Assembly (NCBI RefSeq): GCF_026340565.1
Contig: NZ_JAPEPB010000001.1
Coordinates: 5,556,501-5,620,500 of the forward strand
Origin: Kitasatospora sp. NBC_01287
Lineage (GTDB): Bacteria; Actinomycetota; Actinomycetes; Streptomycetales; Streptomycetaceae
Direction: 5' to 3'
Length of the DNA stretch: 64,000 bases
Below are positions 17,784-26,607 of this stretch, in pieces. The position numbers and the translations under genes are program-made. The notes beneath the pieces were generated by a model. The model made no database searches. It was not told where the DNA came from and saw only the letters and a list, made by a program, of their open reading frames with translations. Every line of letters begins with the position of its first letter. Positions within the stretch are counted from its first letter, which is position 1.

Positions 17784-18751
17784 CGCTCGCCCGGCAGCGC
17801 CCGCCGCACCCCGGACCGGTTCACCGGTGCGGGGTGCGGCGTTTTTCCGGCCCCGCACCAGAGGCTGCGGATACCGGGTGCGGCGCCCGGCCGGGCCGGT
17901 CCCGCGCTGCCGTTGGCGACGGTGCTGCAGAGCGGCGCGGGAACCGGCCGGGGATCGAAGTAGGCCGACGGGCCGTGGCCGGCCAGCGTGCCGGTGATCG
18001 AGGCCGCCGTGCCCAGCACCAGCAGGCCGCAGGCCGCGGGCAGCGCGGCCGCCTGCAACCGGGCGCCGGCCCGGCGCCGCCGGTCGGCCCGTGGGGGCGC
18101 CGCCGGATCGGCGGGGCAGGCGCGCACCGCGGCCCGGTAGAGCAGCCCGCCGAGCCGCTCCGAGAAGCCGGGCACGGCCGGGTCGGACCCGAGGACGGTC
18201 GGCAGCGCACGGGCCAGTTCGACGTGCGCGGCGTGCAGCCGGCGGCTGACGGCGGCGGTGCTGGCCTCGGCCTCGACGGCGATCGCGGTGGGCGCCAGGC
18301 CCAGCGCGTCGTGTAGCACCACCACCCGGCGGCGCGCCCGGCTCAGCCCCCGCAGCGCGGTGAGCAGGGCCAGGTCGGCTTCGGCGCCCTGGCCGGGCGC
18401 CGGGCCGGTGGCTGTGTCGGCGGCGGTGGTGGCCGTGTCGGCGGCCGTGTCGGGCGCCGCGCCGGTGGCCGTCCGGTGAGGCCGCGGTCCGACCGGGCGC
18501 CAGGGTGCGAGTGCGGCCTCGAAGGCGCGCAACCGCAGCCAGGTCGCGGGATCGGGCTCCTCGGCCAGCTCGGCCCACCGGTTCCAGGCGGAGCCCAGCG
18601 CCCGCCGGGTGGCGCGCTCGGCGCTGCGGCGGTGGCCGGCCGTGAGCAGGAAGGTCTGCTGGAGCAGCTCGTCGTATGAACGTTCGTATAACGCTTGGTA
18701 ACCTGCCACGGGAGAGGGTGACTCCGTCGCGGCCGAAGCTTCTTGACGCAT
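17687..18751 (-). CDS. Sigma-70-like protein with C-terminal membrane segment
   Basis: 354-residue protein. Residues ~15-85 resemble sigma region 2 ([19 protein letters not shown]). A linker rich in TAAD/TATT follows, then a clear region-4-like helix-turn-helix ([19 protein letters not shown] and [14 protein letters not shown]). A single hydrophobic stretch ([18 protein letters not shown]) near residue 245 suggests a membrane anchor, unusual for an active sigma factor but seen in streptomycete sigma-like regulators. The ATG at 18751 has no good ribosome site; GTG 18709 is an alternative. The last ~45 codons run through the sucD terminator and antisense to sucD, so the true C-terminus is doubtful. 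It is divergent from the DUF6350 gene. Confidence 0.6.
   Translation of the reverse strand: MRQEASAATESPSPVAGYQALYERSYDELLQQTFLLTAGHRRSAERATRRALGSAWNRWAELAEEPDPATWLRLRAFEAALAPWRPVGPRPHRTATGAAPDTAADTATTAADTATGPAPGQGAEADLALLTALRGLSRARRRVVVLHDALGLAPTAIAVEAEASTAAVSRRLHAAHVELARALPTVLGSDPAVPGFSERLGGLLYRAAVRACPADPAAPPRADRRRRAGARLQAAALPAACGLLVLGTAASITGTLAGHGPSAYFDPRPVPAPLCSTVANGSAGPARPGAAPGIRSLWCGAGKTPHPAPVNRSGVRRALPGERQPLISSRARRAVSDGVLPTLTPAASRASFFA
17802..17846 (+). terminator. Rho-independent terminator after sucD
   Basis: A perfect 12-bp stem (17802-17813 with 17830-17841) has an inner ACCGGT/ACCGGT pairing (17815-17820 with 17823-17828) and is followed by TTTTT. It is one of the best terminators in the window for plus-strand transcription, and lies inside the 3' part of the convergent minus-strand gene. 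Confidence 0.92.
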
Positions 18752-18764
18752 GATCAGATGATCA
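18751..18764. promoter_or_regulatory. Paired TGATCA boxes in the 67-bp divergent region
   Basis: TGATCA occurs at 18751-18756 and 18759-18764, two bases apart, right at the start of the sigma-like gene and 55 bp before the DUF6350 gene. Two identical palindromic hexamers in a short divergent promoter look like an operator; the binding protein is unknown. Confidence 0.35.
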
Positions 18765-18818
18765 GGGACACGGCGACGGCTCGCTCCTGCACGGGGCAGG
18801 ACGAGTGACGGCGGCACC

Positions 18819-20282
18819 ATGAGGCACATGACGCACCACCTGATGGGCCGTCCGCTCCCGCGCGGGTACGGCTCGCTCGCGTCCGGGCCGGTCCTCGCCG
18901 GTGCCGCCGCCGCGCTGCTCGGGCTCGCCGCGGTCGGCGCCCCGGTACTGGTCCTCTGGGTGCTGACGGCCGCACCGCAGGACAGCGCCGCCGACGCCGC
19001 CCGGCTGGTAGGCGCGCTCTGGCTGCTGGGCCACGGCGGGCCGCTGACCCGGGGCGGCGGGATCCCGCTCGCGCTCACCCCGCTGCTGCTCACGCTGCTC
19101 GCCGTGCTGCTGCTGCGGCGCACCGCCGCCCGGGTCGCGGCCAGGGCCGGCACCCCGGCGCGCTCCGTGCCCGCCGCGCTCTGTGCCGGGTACCTGGCGG
19201 TGGCGCTACCGGTGGCGCTCGCCTGCGCCGGGGCGGGCGCGCTGCGCGCCAGGCCGCTGCCCGACCTGCTGGCGGTCCTCGCCGTGGCCTACCCGTCCGC
19301 GCTGCTGGGCGCGCGCTCCGCCCCGGCCTGGTGGTCGGCGCTACGGACCAGGGCGGGGAGCTGGATCGCGCCGCGCTCGCGCGCCTGGCCGCCGCGGTGG
19401 CTGCCGGCCGGGCTCGCCCCGTCCGCCCTGTCCGCTTCGCTCGACCCGCTCGACCCGCTCGACCCGCTCGACCCGCTCGACCGGCCCGGCCGGTCCGCGC
19501 CGCCGGGGGCCGCCGCCGCGGCGATCTGCCGGGCCGCGGCCGCCGCGCTGCTGACCCTGCTGGCAGGCGGCGCGCTGCTGCTCGGCGCGGTGCTGGCGCT
19601 GCGCACCGGCAGCACCGCGCCGACGCTGCGCGCACTGGTCGGCGGCAGCGTGCCGGGCGCCCTCGGCCTGCTGCTCTGCTGCCTGCTGCTGGTGCCCAAC
19701 GCGGTGCTCTGGAGCGCCGGTTACGCGCTCGGCCCGGGGTTCCTGCTGGGCGCGGGCGCGGTGGTGACGCCCGGCCGGCTGACGGCAGGCCCCAGTCTCG
19801 ACTTCCCGCTGCTGGCACTGGCCCCGACCACTGCCTCGGGCTGGCAGCGGCTGGTGCTGGCGGTTCCGCTGCTGGCGGGCCTGGCCGCAGCCGGGCTGCT
19901 CGCCCGGTTCGCGGCGGCGCCTGCTGATGAGCGGCCCGGGGCCGGGGCGGTCGGGACCGCGCCGGCCGGGGCCGGGGAGCCTCGGGCCGACCGGCCGCGC
20001 CTGCGGACGGTCGGCACGGCGCTCGCCGCCGGCGCCAGCGCACTGCTGGTCGGTGCGGCGGTGGCGGTCGGTGCCCGGTTGGCCGGGGGAGCGGTCGGCG
20101 CCGGGCGGATGGCCGAGCTGGGGCCCTCGGCGCTCTGCGGGCCGGTGGCGGCGGCCTGGGTCGCGGCGGTCGCGGTACCCGGGGCACCGGCGCTGCGCTG
20201 GTGGCTGCTCCGCCGGACCCGGGCATCCCGTGGCGACACCGGTGCGGCGGCCGGCAGTGGGCTCGACGGGGCGGGTGGTTAG
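18819..20282 (+). CDS. DUF6350 family polytopic membrane protein
   Basis: 487-residue integral membrane protein with about ten hydrophobic helices, of the actinobacterial DUF6350 family (sometimes labelled cell division protein PerM-like). No catalytic motif is visible and the function is unknown; the family sits next to purN in streptomycetes, as here. The start at ATG 18819 is not supported by a ribosome site; ATG 18828 is an alternative. A cytoplasmic loop near residue 210 holds a DPL repeat from a 9-bp tandem repeat. The final ~20 residues are a polar tail. Confidence 0.8.
   Translation: MRHMTHHLMGRPLPRGYGSLASGPVLAGAAAALLGLAAVGAPVLVLWVLTAAPQDSAADAARLVGALWLLGHGGPLTRGGGIPLALTPLLLTLLAVLLLRRTAARVAARAGTPARSVPAALCAGYLAVALPVALACAGAGALRARPLPDLLAVLAVAYPSALLGARSAPAWWSALRTRAGSWIAPRSRAWPPRWLPAGLAPSALSASLDPLDPLDPLDPLDRPGRSAPPGAAAAAICRAAAAALLTLLAGGALLLGAVLALRTGSTAPTLRALVGGSVPGALGLLLCCLLLVPNAVLWSAGYALGPGFLLGAGAVVTPGRLTAGPSLDFPLLALAPTTASGWQRLVLAVPLLAGLAAAGLLARFAAAPADERPGAGAVGTAPAGAGEPRADRPRLRTVGTALAAGASALLVGAAVAVGARLAGGAVGAGRMAELGPSALCGPVAAAWVAAVAVPGAPALRWWLLRRTRASRGDTGAAAGSGLDGAGG
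19440..19484 (+). repeat. 9-bp tandem repeat encoding DPL units
   Basis: CTCGACCCG is repeated four times perfectly (19440-19475) and once degenerately. It encodes LDP/DPL repeats in a loop of the DUF6350 protein. The unit is in frame. Confidence 0.9.
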
Positions 20283-20389
20283 CCAGGAGGACGGTCGGGC
20301 GGCGGCCGGGGACCGTGCGCGCGGCGCGGTGTGGCGCCCGGTCGGACCGCCCCGGACCACGGGACGTCCGAGGTGGCGGGGCGGCGGGA

Positions 20390-20421
20390 TTGAGGGATCA
20401 GGGCCCCGCTGTTGTTAAGAT
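20390..20421 (+). promoter_or_regulatory. Possible promoter for the GT2 gene
   Basis: TAAGAT at 20416-20421 is a good -10 match in a GC-rich context; TTGAGG at 20390-20395 could be the -35, but the 20-bp spacing is long. The leader to the next start would be about 130 bp. Confidence 0.3.
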
Positions 20422-20556
20422 GCGGCGCCGGCACCTGACGGGGTGGGGCAGCGGTGTGTACATCATGTGTCGCCGGTGGAGAGGGCCCGGCCCGTCGGGC
20501 GCACCGAGGGCACCGTCGGCCGTTGAACGATCTCCTCAGGGTGGGAACGGGATCTG

Positions 20557-21537
20557 ATGGCTCCTTCGCCGGGCAGCCGGACCGAGTTGTCCGTGGTCAT
20601 ACCGATGTACAACGAGGAGGAAGTCCTCCCGGCGCTGGTCGCGCGGCTCCGCCCGGCCTTGGCCGCGACCGGCGTCCCCTACGAGGTCGTCGCGGTGAAC
20701 GACGGCAGCACCGACCGTACCTCGGCCCTGCTGCACGAGCTGCTCGCGGACTGGCGCGAGCTGCGGGTGGTCGAGCTGCGCCGCAACTCGGGTCACCAGG
20801 CCGCACTGACGGCGGGTCTGCACAGCGCCGTCGGCGCGTACGTGGCGAGCATCGACGCGGACCTGCAGGACCCGCCGGAGAAGATCGCCGAGATGCTCGA
20901 ACTCGCCGAGCGCGACAAGCTCGACATCGTCTACGGCGTGCGCGCGGACCGCAGCACCGACACCGGCTTCAAGCGCCGCACCGCGGGCCTCTACTACTGG
21001 CTGATCCGTCGGATGGTCGGCGAGCGGGTGCCCTCCCAGGCGGGCGACTTCCGGCTGCTGAGCCGCGAGGCGGTCGAGGCGCTCAAGGCCCTGCCGGACC
21101 AGCAGCAGGTCTACCGCCTGCTGGTGCCGTGGCTGGGCTTCCCCAGCGGCCAGGTCGCCTACCACCGCGACGAGCGGGTGGCGGGCCGGACCAAGTACCC
21201 GCTGAGCAAGATGATCCGGCTCGCGGTGGACAGCATCACCAATTTCTCCGCGGCCCCGCTGCGGATCGCGACCTGGCTGGGGGTGGCGAGCTTCTTCGGC
21301 TGCTTCGCGATGGTGGCCGCGACCCTGACGATCTACGTGACGGGCCACACGGTGCCCGGGTGGACCTCGCTCTTCGTCGCGATGCTCTTCCTCGGCGGCA
21401 TCCAGTTGATCTGCGTGGGTCTGCTGGGTGAGTACATCGGGCGGATATACACCGCGGTGCAGCGTCGTCCCACCTACTTCATCGGCTACGACTCGTCCCA
21501 GGAGAGCCGACCGACGGCGGACGCGGCGCCCGAGTAG
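20557..21537 (+). CDS. GtrB/DPM1-like polyprenyl-phosphate glycosyltransferase (GT2)
   Basis: 326-residue family 2 glycosyltransferase that would load a sugar from a nucleotide donor onto polyprenyl phosphate at the cytoplasmic membrane face. The GT-A domain is complete: VVIPMYNEEEVLP near the start, VNDGSTDRTS, and IDADLQDPPEKI (the DxD-type metal site). RRNSGHQAALTAG and FRLLSREAVEAL follow. Two C-terminal membrane helices (residues ~235-295) and the EYIGRIYTAVQRRP end are typical of GtrB/ArnC proteins. The ATG at 20557 has only a weak purine-rich site upstream. The lipid-linked sugar could supply the GT-C enzymes at the left end of the window, but that is inference. Confidence 0.92.
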   Translation: MAPSPGSRTELSVVIPMYNEEEVLPALVARLRPALAATGVPYEVVAVNDGSTDRTSALLHELLADWRELRVVELRRNSGHQAALTAGLHSAVGAYVASIDADLQDPPEKIAEMLELAERDKLDIVYGVRADRSTDTGFKRRTAGLYYWLIRRMVGERVPSQAGDFRLLSREAVEALKALPDQQQVYRLLVPWLGFPSGQVAYHRDERVAGRTKYPLSKMIRLAVDSITNFSAAPLRIATWLGVASFFGCFAMVAATLTIYVTGHTVPGWTSLFVAMLFLGGIQLICVGLLGEYIGRIYTAVQRRPTYFIGYDSSQESRPTADAAPE

Positions 21538-21585
21538 CTCTGCCACGAGGGCGCCCCGCCGCCTCGCGACGCCCCGCACCGGACG

Positions 21586-21619
21586 CCGCGGTCCGATCCG
21601 ACGCGGGATCGGACCGCGG
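21586..21619. terminator. Bidirectional hairpin between convergent genes
   Basis: A perfect 14-bp stem (21586-21599 with 21606-21619) with a 6-base loop lies between the GT2 stop and the stop of the minus-strand membrane gene at 21623. There is no T-tract, as is usual for high-GC actinobacteria. Confidence 0.7.
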
Positions 21620-21622
21620 CTC

Positions 21623-22345
21623 TCAGTTCTGCGGGTCGGAGTAGCTGACCAGCCAGTGCGGGGCCAGGTCGGCGCAGCTCTGCTCGCCCGCCGAGGTCAG
21701 CGCGTCGTTCACGCAGGTGAAGTACGGACGGTAGGCGACGTCGAGCGCGAAGGAGCCGAGCACCAGGGCCAGCGCCACCCCGCCGGTGAGCAGGCCGCCC
21801 AGCGCGGCCGGCAGCTGCGGGCGGCTCCGCTGGGTGTACGGCCAGCCGGTCGGGGCGCCGGGCTGCTGGTCGGCGGCCTGCTCGGGGCCCCGCTCCGCGC
21901 CGGGCGCGGCGTCCCGACCGCCGGAGCGCAGCGCGCCGACCCCCCAGTACATGGCGAGGACGCTGAACAGCAGGGCGAGCGAGAGGATGCCCCAGAGCCC
22001 GCAGAAGAGCGCGGCCATCCCGCTCATCAGGGCGTAGCGCGAGCGGCGGTGCTGCGGGTCGTTGGGGTCGAATCTCGGCTGCTGCGGGCCGGGCTGGCGG
22101 TCCGGCCAGCCGGGACCGCCGCCGCCCTGCCAGTTCGGGCTCCACGGGTGCGGCGGTGGCACCGGCGGGCGGCCCGCGGGCGAGGCCGGCGGCCGGCCCT
22201 CGCCGGCCGGCCGGCTGCCGTCCTCGCCGTCGTGCCCGGCGTCCGAGTGCCCCTGCGGGAGGCGCGGCCGCCACGGCTGGTCCGGGGCATCCTCCGGCGG
22301 CGGCGCGAAGGGGTTGCGCTCGTCGCTGCTGTTCCCGCTGCTCAT
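21623..22345 (-). CDS. Small membrane protein with Pro-rich cytoplasmic N-terminus
   Basis: 240-residue protein of unknown function. The first ~105 residues are polar and Pro/Gly/Gln-rich (NPFAPPPEDAPDQPW). Then come a helical pair (ALMSGMAALFCGLWGILSL) and a second hydrophobic segment near residue 190, ending in a short extracytoplasmic tail with two cysteines. The layout resembles streptomycete DUF4190-like membrane proteins found next to purN. The ATG at 22345 is chosen because GAGGA lies about 11 bp upstream and homologues begin close to the NPFAPPPE motif; ATG 22363 is possible. Confidence 0.75.
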   Translation of the reverse strand: MSSGNSSDERNPFAPPPEDAPDQPWRPRLPQGHSDAGHDGEDGSRPAGEGRPPASPAGRPPVPPPHPWSPNWQGGGGPGWPDRQPGPQQPRFDPNDPQHRRSRYALMSGMAALFCGLWGILSLALLFSVLAMYWGVGALRSGGRDAAPGAERGPEQAADQQPGAPTGWPYTQRSRPQLPAALGGLLTGGVALALVLGSFALDVAYRPYFTCVNDALTSAGEQSCADLAPHWLVSYSDPQN

Positions 22346-22716
22346 GTCGGTCGAGGTCCTCATCGTCGTCGGGCGTCCGGACCCATGATCCCGCAGGCCG
22401 ATGAGGAGTCGCCTCCGGCCTGCCGTTGAACGGCGAAACGGCGAAACGGCGCCACCGCACGCCGCCGGCCGACCCGTCACCGGGCGGGAGATCCCGCTCT
22501 CATCTACGCGCGTCAAGGAGATTCCCTGGTCGGCTCGCGTTCAACCAGCCGTTATCGTGGTGACGGTCAGCAGCTCTCCCGGGTTCCCGGGCCCCGCCGC
22601 GCGGCGGGCGCACCCGGCGCACCCCATCGACCGCCGACCTGCCGCCTGTCCGTAGTGGCCCCACCGCCCGGTGGACGTACCAGCGGGCGGGCACCCGACG
22701 TACGGAGACCCGCGCA
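22346..22716. other. Intergenic region upstream of purN
   Basis: 371 bp between divergent genes must hold the promoter of purNH and of the small membrane gene. An 8-bp tandem repeat ACGGCGAA (22430-22451, 2.75 copies) is present. I see no convincing riboswitch and no gene with coding-type third-position bias. Confidence 0.5.
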
Positions 22717-23376
22717 GTGGCCGCCGCTCACCCGCTCGCCTTCCCGCCCCCGTCCGGCCGCCCGGCGCGGTTGGTGGTCCTGGTGTCCGGCTCCGGCACC
22801 AACCTCCAGGCCCTGATCGATGCCGCCGCCGACCCGGCCTTCGGCGCCGAGATCGTCGCGGTCGGCGCGGACCGCGACGGCATCGCCGCTCTGGAGCGCG
22901 CCGAGCGCGCCGGCATCCCCACCTTCGTGCACCGGGTGAAGGACCACCCCGACCGCACCGCCTGGGACGCCGCGCTGACCGGCTCGGTCCGGCAGCGGCA
23001 GCCCGACCTGGTGGTCTCGGCGGGCTTCATGAAGATCCTCGGCGCCGGCTTCATCGACGCCTTCGCCGGCCGGATCGTGAACACCCACCCGGCTCTGCTG
23101 CCGGCCTTCCCCGGTGCGCACGGGGTCACCGACGCGCTCGCGCACGGGGTCAAGGTCACCGGCTGCACCGTCCACCTGGTCGACGCCGGGGTGGACACCG
23201 GTCCGATCATCGAGCAGGGCGTCGTGCGGGTCACCGACGCCGACCATGCCGATGGCGGCGAAGCGCTGCACGAGCGCATCAAGACTGTCGAGCGTCAGCT
23301 GCTCGTCGAGGTCGTGGGCCGCCTCGCCCGCGAAGGACACCGCATCGAAGACCGAAAGGTTTGGATCCCGGCATGA
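22717..23376 (+). CDS. purN: Phosphoribosylglycinamide formyltransferase (GART)
   Basis: Third step of de novo purine synthesis: transfers the formyl group of 10-formyl-tetrahydrofolate to GAR. 219 residues, normal length. Key motifs are [11 protein letters not shown] near 24, the catalytic N122-T-H124 in [12 protein letters not shown], and [13 protein letters not shown] with the conserved Asp. The start is GTG at 22717 with GGAGAC at 22704-22709 (7-bp spacing). It overlaps purH by 4 bp, so the two are co-translated. folD, 3 kb away, helps supply the folate cofactor. Confidence 0.97.
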   Translation: MAAAHPLAFPPPSGRPARLVVLVSGSGTNLQALIDAAADPAFGAEIVAVGADRDGIAALERAERAGIPTFVHRVKDHPDRTAWDAALTGSVRQRQPDLVVSAGFMKILGAGFIDAFAGRIVNTHPALLPAFPGAHGVTDALAHGVKVTGCTVHLVDAGVDTGPIIEQGVVRVTDADHADGGEALHERIKTVERQLLVEVVGRLAREGHRIEDRKVWIPA

Positions 23377-24971
23377 GTTCCGCCTCCACCTCTCCCGCCG
23401 CCCCCGAGAACAGCCGGTCGGAGAACGTCCGCCCGATCCGTCGCGCGCTGGTCAGCGTGTACGACAAGACCGGCCTGGAGGAGCTGGCCCAGGGCCTGCA
23501 CGCCGCCGGGGTCGAGCTGGTCTCCACCGGCTCCACCGCCGGCCGGATCGCCGCCGCCGGCGTCCCGGTCACCGAGGTCTCCGCGCTGACCGGCTTCCCG
23601 GAGTGCCTGGACGGCCGGGTGAAGACCCTGCACCCGCGGGTGCACGCCGGTGTGCTCGCCGACCTGCGGCTGGAGTCGCACCGCGCGCAGCTGGCCGAGC
23701 TGGGCATCGAGCCCTTCGACCTGGTCGTGGTGAACCTCTACCCGTTCGCCGCCACCGTCGCCTCCGGCGCCACCCCGGACGAGTGCGTCGAGCAGATCGA
23801 CATCGGCGGCCCCTCGATGGTGCGCGCCGCCGCCAAGAACCACCCCTCGGTCGCGGTCGTGGTCGACCCGGCCCGCTACGGCGACGTGCTGGCCGCCGTC
23901 CAGGCCGGCGGCTTCGACCTGCTGACCCGCAAGCGCCTGGCCGGCGCGGCCTTCGCGCACACCGCCGCCTACGACGTCGCGGTCGCCCGGTGGTTCGAGG
24001 CCTCGGGCTACACCGAGGCCGCCGAGGACGCGTTCCCGGCCTTCCTCGGCGCCACCTGGGAGCGCTCGAACGTGCTGCGGTACGGCGAGAACCCGCACCA
24101 GCAGGCCGCGCTCTACACCGACGGCACAGGAGGCCTGGCGGCCGCCGAGCAGCTGCACGGCAAGGAGATGTCGTACAACAACTTCGTCGACACCGACGCC
24201 GCGCGCCGGGCCGCCTACGACCACGCCGGCCCGGCCGTCGCGATCATCAAGCACGCCAACCCGTGCGGCATCGCGGTCGGCGCCGACGTCGCCGAGGCGC
24301 ACCGCAAGGCGCACGCCTGCGACCCGCTCTCCGCCTTCGGCGGTGTGATCGCGGTCAACCGCCCGGTCACCGTCGAGCTGGCCGAGCAGATCGCGCCGAT
24401 CTTCACCGAGGTCGTCGTCGCCCCGGCGTACGAGGAGGGTGCCGTCGAGGTGCTCGCCCGCAAGAAGAACATCCGGGTGCTCCGGGCCCCCGAAGCTCCG
24501 GCCGAGCCGCTGGAGGCCCGCCGGATCAGCGGCGGCCTGCTGCTGCAGCAGGTCGACCGGATCCACGCCGACGGTGACGACCCGGCGAACTGGACGCTGG
24601 CCACCGGTGAGGCGCTCACCCCGGCCGAGCTGGCCGACCTCGCCTTCGCCTGGAAGGCCTGCCGCGCCGTCAAGTCCAACGCGATCCTGCTGGCCAAGGA
24701 CGGCGCCTCGGTGGGCGTGGGCATGGGCCAGGTCAACCGGGTCGACTCCGCCAAGCTGGCGGTGGCCCGCGCGGGCGAGCGCGCCACCGGCTCCTTCGCG
24801 GCCTCCGACGCCTTCTTCCCGTTCGCGGACGGCCTGCAGATCCTGCTCGACGCCGGCGTGCGGGCCGTGGTCCAGCCGGGCGGCTCGGTGCGTGACGAGG
24901 AGGTCGTGGCGGCCGCCGCGGCCGCCGGGGTGACCATGTACTTCACCGGGACCCGGCACTTCTTCCACTGA
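23373..24971 (+). CDS. purH: Bifunctional AICAR transformylase / IMP cyclohydrolase
   Basis: Final two steps of purine synthesis, from AICAR to IMP; 532 residues. The N-terminal IMP cyclohydrolase (MGS-like) domain shows [15 protein letters not shown] and [10 protein letters not shown] (near 84). The C-terminal transformylase domain covers about 205-532, with [22 protein letters not shown] and the closing [15 protein letters not shown]. The ATG at 23373 overlaps the purN stop (ATGA). A 16-bp perfect hairpin follows the stop. Confidence 0.98.
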   Translation: MSSASTSPAAPENSRSENVRPIRRALVSVYDKTGLEELAQGLHAAGVELVSTGSTAGRIAAAGVPVTEVSALTGFPECLDGRVKTLHPRVHAGVLADLRLESHRAQLAELGIEPFDLVVVNLYPFAATVASGATPDECVEQIDIGGPSMVRAAAKNHPSVAVVVDPARYGDVLAAVQAGGFDLLTRKRLAGAAFAHTAAYDVAVARWFEASGYTEAAEDAFPAFLGATWERSNVLRYGENPHQQAALYTDGTGGLAAAEQLHGKEMSYNNFVDTDAARRAAYDHAGPAVAIIKHANPCGIAVGADVAEAHRKAHACDPLSAFGGVIAVNRPVTVELAEQIAPIFTEVVVAPAYEEGAVEVLARKKNIRVLRAPEAPAEPLEARRISGGLLLQQVDRIHADGDDPANWTLATGEALTPAELADLAFAWKACRAVKSNAILLAKDGASVGVGMGQVNRVDSAKLAVARAGERATGSFAASDAFFPFADGLQILLDAGVRAVVQPGGSVRDEEVVAAAAAAGVTMYFTGTRHFFH

Positions 24972-24981
24972 CCCGGATGCG

Positions 24982-25017
24982 CTGAGGGGCCGCAGGAATC
25001 CTCCTGCGGCCCCTCAG
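24982..25017. terminator. Hairpin terminator after purH
   Basis: A perfect 16-bp stem (24982-24997 with 25002-25017) with a 4-base loop lies between purH and the convergent RDD gene. No T-tract; it probably serves both strands. Confidence 0.8.
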
Positions 25018-25059
25018 TGCTGTGCCGTGCCGTGGGTGCCGCGAACGGCCGCCCGGCGG

Positions 25060-25806
25060 CTACTTCTTGATGACCAGGGTGCCCGCGGCCCGGTCGTGCC
25101 AGCCCTGCAGCTTCCCGGAGTTGTCGAAGAAGGGCGAGACGTAGACCAGGATCGCCCCGATGTAGCAGAGGAAGGCGCCGACCACCGGGATGATGAAGCG
25201 GATGAAGCTGGCACCCAGGCTGGGCTGGCCGGTGTTCTCCTTGACGACCCGCAGACCCATCGCCATCTTGCCCAGGGTCGCGCCGGCCAGACCGACCATC
25301 AGCCACTCGTAGAGCAGGTTGAAGGCCATCAGCAGGCCCATCACCATCAGCATCGTCACCAGGGCGCTGGTGGCGGCGTGCTGCTGCTGGTTGAGGCAGT
25401 CGGTGTAGTCGCTCGACCCGTAGTCGAGGTTGCTGCAGTCCTTGGTGGTCTTCGCGATGCCCACCACGCTCGCCAGGCCGAGCGCGAGCCCGATGCCGAG
25501 GATGAGGCTGACCACGACGGCGTCGATCAGCCGGGCCAGGAAGCGCTGGCCCATCGAGGCGACCCTGACCGTGCCCAGGTACGGGACGTTGATGTACCCG
25601 CTGTTGGCCTGGAGCGTGCCGGGCGGGGCGTAGCCCTGCTGGGGCGGCACGCCGTACCCGGGCTGCTGCGGCGGGTAGGCGTAGCCGGGGGCCTGCTGCT
25701 GGGGGTACGCGTAGCCGGGGGCCTGCTGCGGGGCCTGGGGGTAGCCGTAGCCGGGCGGCGGCGCGGGCTGGCCGTAGGGGTTGTTCGGGTCGGGCGGGTA
25801 GGACAC
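25060..25806 (-). CDS. RDD family membrane protein
   Basis: 248-residue protein. The N-terminal ~95 residues are a Pro/Gln/Gly/Tyr-rich cytoplasmic segment with repeats of the type APGYAYPQQ. The RDD domain follows (RFLARLIDAVVVSLILG, with Arg-Asp positions), then two more membrane helices and the characteristic LGKMAMGLRVVKENTG. RDD proteins are small membrane proteins, some of them Na+/H+ antiporters; the role here is unknown. The GTG at 25806 is chosen for its GGAGG site with 6-bp spacing. Cysteines in the extracytoplasmic loop (DCSNLDYG...DCLNQ) may pair. Confidence 0.85.
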   Translation of the reverse strand: MSYPPDPNNPYGQPAPPPGYGYPQAPQQAPGYAYPQQQAPGYAYPPQQPGYGVPPQQGYAPPGTLQANSGYINVPYLGTVRVASMGQRFLARLIDAVVVSLILGIGLALGLASVVGIAKTTKDCSNLDYGSSDYTDCLNQQQHAATSALVTMLMVMGLLMAFNLLYEWLMVGLAGATLGKMAMGLRVVKENTGQPSLGASFIRFIIPVVGAFLCYIGAILVYVSPFFDNSGKLQGWHDRAAGTLVIKK

Positions 25807-25879
25807 GGAAGGCCTCCGGGCGGGACGGGCTCTACGGGCAGGTGGGACGGGTGGGACAGCGGGTGAGACTAGTGGAGCG

Positions 25880-26334
25880 CTATGACGGTGCGACACCCAG
25901 GCGGAAGGGCTGCCGGACCCGGGCGAGGGCCGGTGCGCCGCCGAGCAGCGAGGCCTGCCGACGCGGCGTCAGTGACCGCCACCGGCGCGCGCGGTCGAGC
26001 GGGGCGGTCAGCAGACCCGGCACCGCGAGCGCGGTGACGGATCGGCCGTCAGGGCGGCCGCCCGGTTCCGGTGCCCGGCCTCGACGCGGACGGTGGTGCT
26101 GCCGCGGACCGGTCAGGGCCCAGAGGTGAGGCGGCGCCCGGCGGGCAGAGCGCCCCGGGATCGTGCGCGTCGTGCGGCGCGGCCACCAGGCAGGCCGCGC
26201 CGGCCGCGAAGGCGCGGCGTGGTGCCGGCCAGCGGGACGGGCAGCGCGACGGGCGCCCGGACCAGCCGGGCGGCCCGGGCCGGGGCGGTCACCGACGGCC
26301 GTACGCCGAAGGATGGCCCGGAGGTTGATGGCAT
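25880..26334 (-). pseudogene. Probable frameshifted small membrane-protein gene
   Basis: No intact gene occupies this stretch, but on the minus strand three successive frames look coding in turn. They run from ATG 26334 to about 26240 (frame stop at 26113), then a second frame beginning AFAAGAACLVAAPHDAHD (stop at 26049), then a third from about 26045 to the TAG at 25880 (ending RQPFRLGVAPS). Each part has high GC at third positions and the parts join head to tail, as expected for one gene broken by two frameshifts. The joined product would be about 150 residues. I cannot name the family. Sequencing error is an alternative. Confidence 0.4.
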
Positions 26335-26519
26335 GCAGTGGTCACGGAAACTCTCCCCCGATCACCCGTGGTCCGCGGTCGCGCGGACACGGGCTGTGTG
26401 ACTGGTACTCAGGGCCCATGGTCGACGGCGGCGGGCCGAGCTGTCCAGCGCGTTGCCGCGGGTGGCCACAACTGTGGCGCAACTGCAATCGGATCCACAC
26501 GTTCCGTTAAGGCGCGCCC

Positions 26520-26555
26520 GGTGCGTGGGCCGGTGCGTGGGCCGGTCCGGGGGCC
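26520..26555 (+). repeat. 12-bp tandem repeat upstream of folD
   Basis: Two perfect copies of GGTGCGTGGGCC and a third degenerate copy, inside the folD leader or promoter region. Confidence 0.85.
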
Positions 26556-26607
26556 GGTTCGGAGCCCGGCGTGCCGAGCAGTGCCCGCGATCCGGGAGGA
26601 TAGGAGC

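Larger units (their letters stand above)
25807..26607. other. 800-bp gap between RDD gene and folD
   Basis: Apart from the possible pseudogene above, this gap contains the folD upstream region. A 12-bp tandem repeat GGTGCGTGGGCC (26520-26531, 26532-26543, and a degenerate third copy to 26555) lies about 60 bp before the folD start. Plus-strand frames here lack a coding-type bias. Confidence 0.5.

Noticed and set aside
20283-20556. A gene between DUF6350 and GT2
   Set aside because: The frame starting at 20454 merely runs into the GT2 gene out of frame; the gap holds at most a promoter.
25842-26129. Plus-strand frame in the 800-bp gap
   Set aside because: Arg-rich product with poor third-position bias; the minus strand reads better as a decayed gene.
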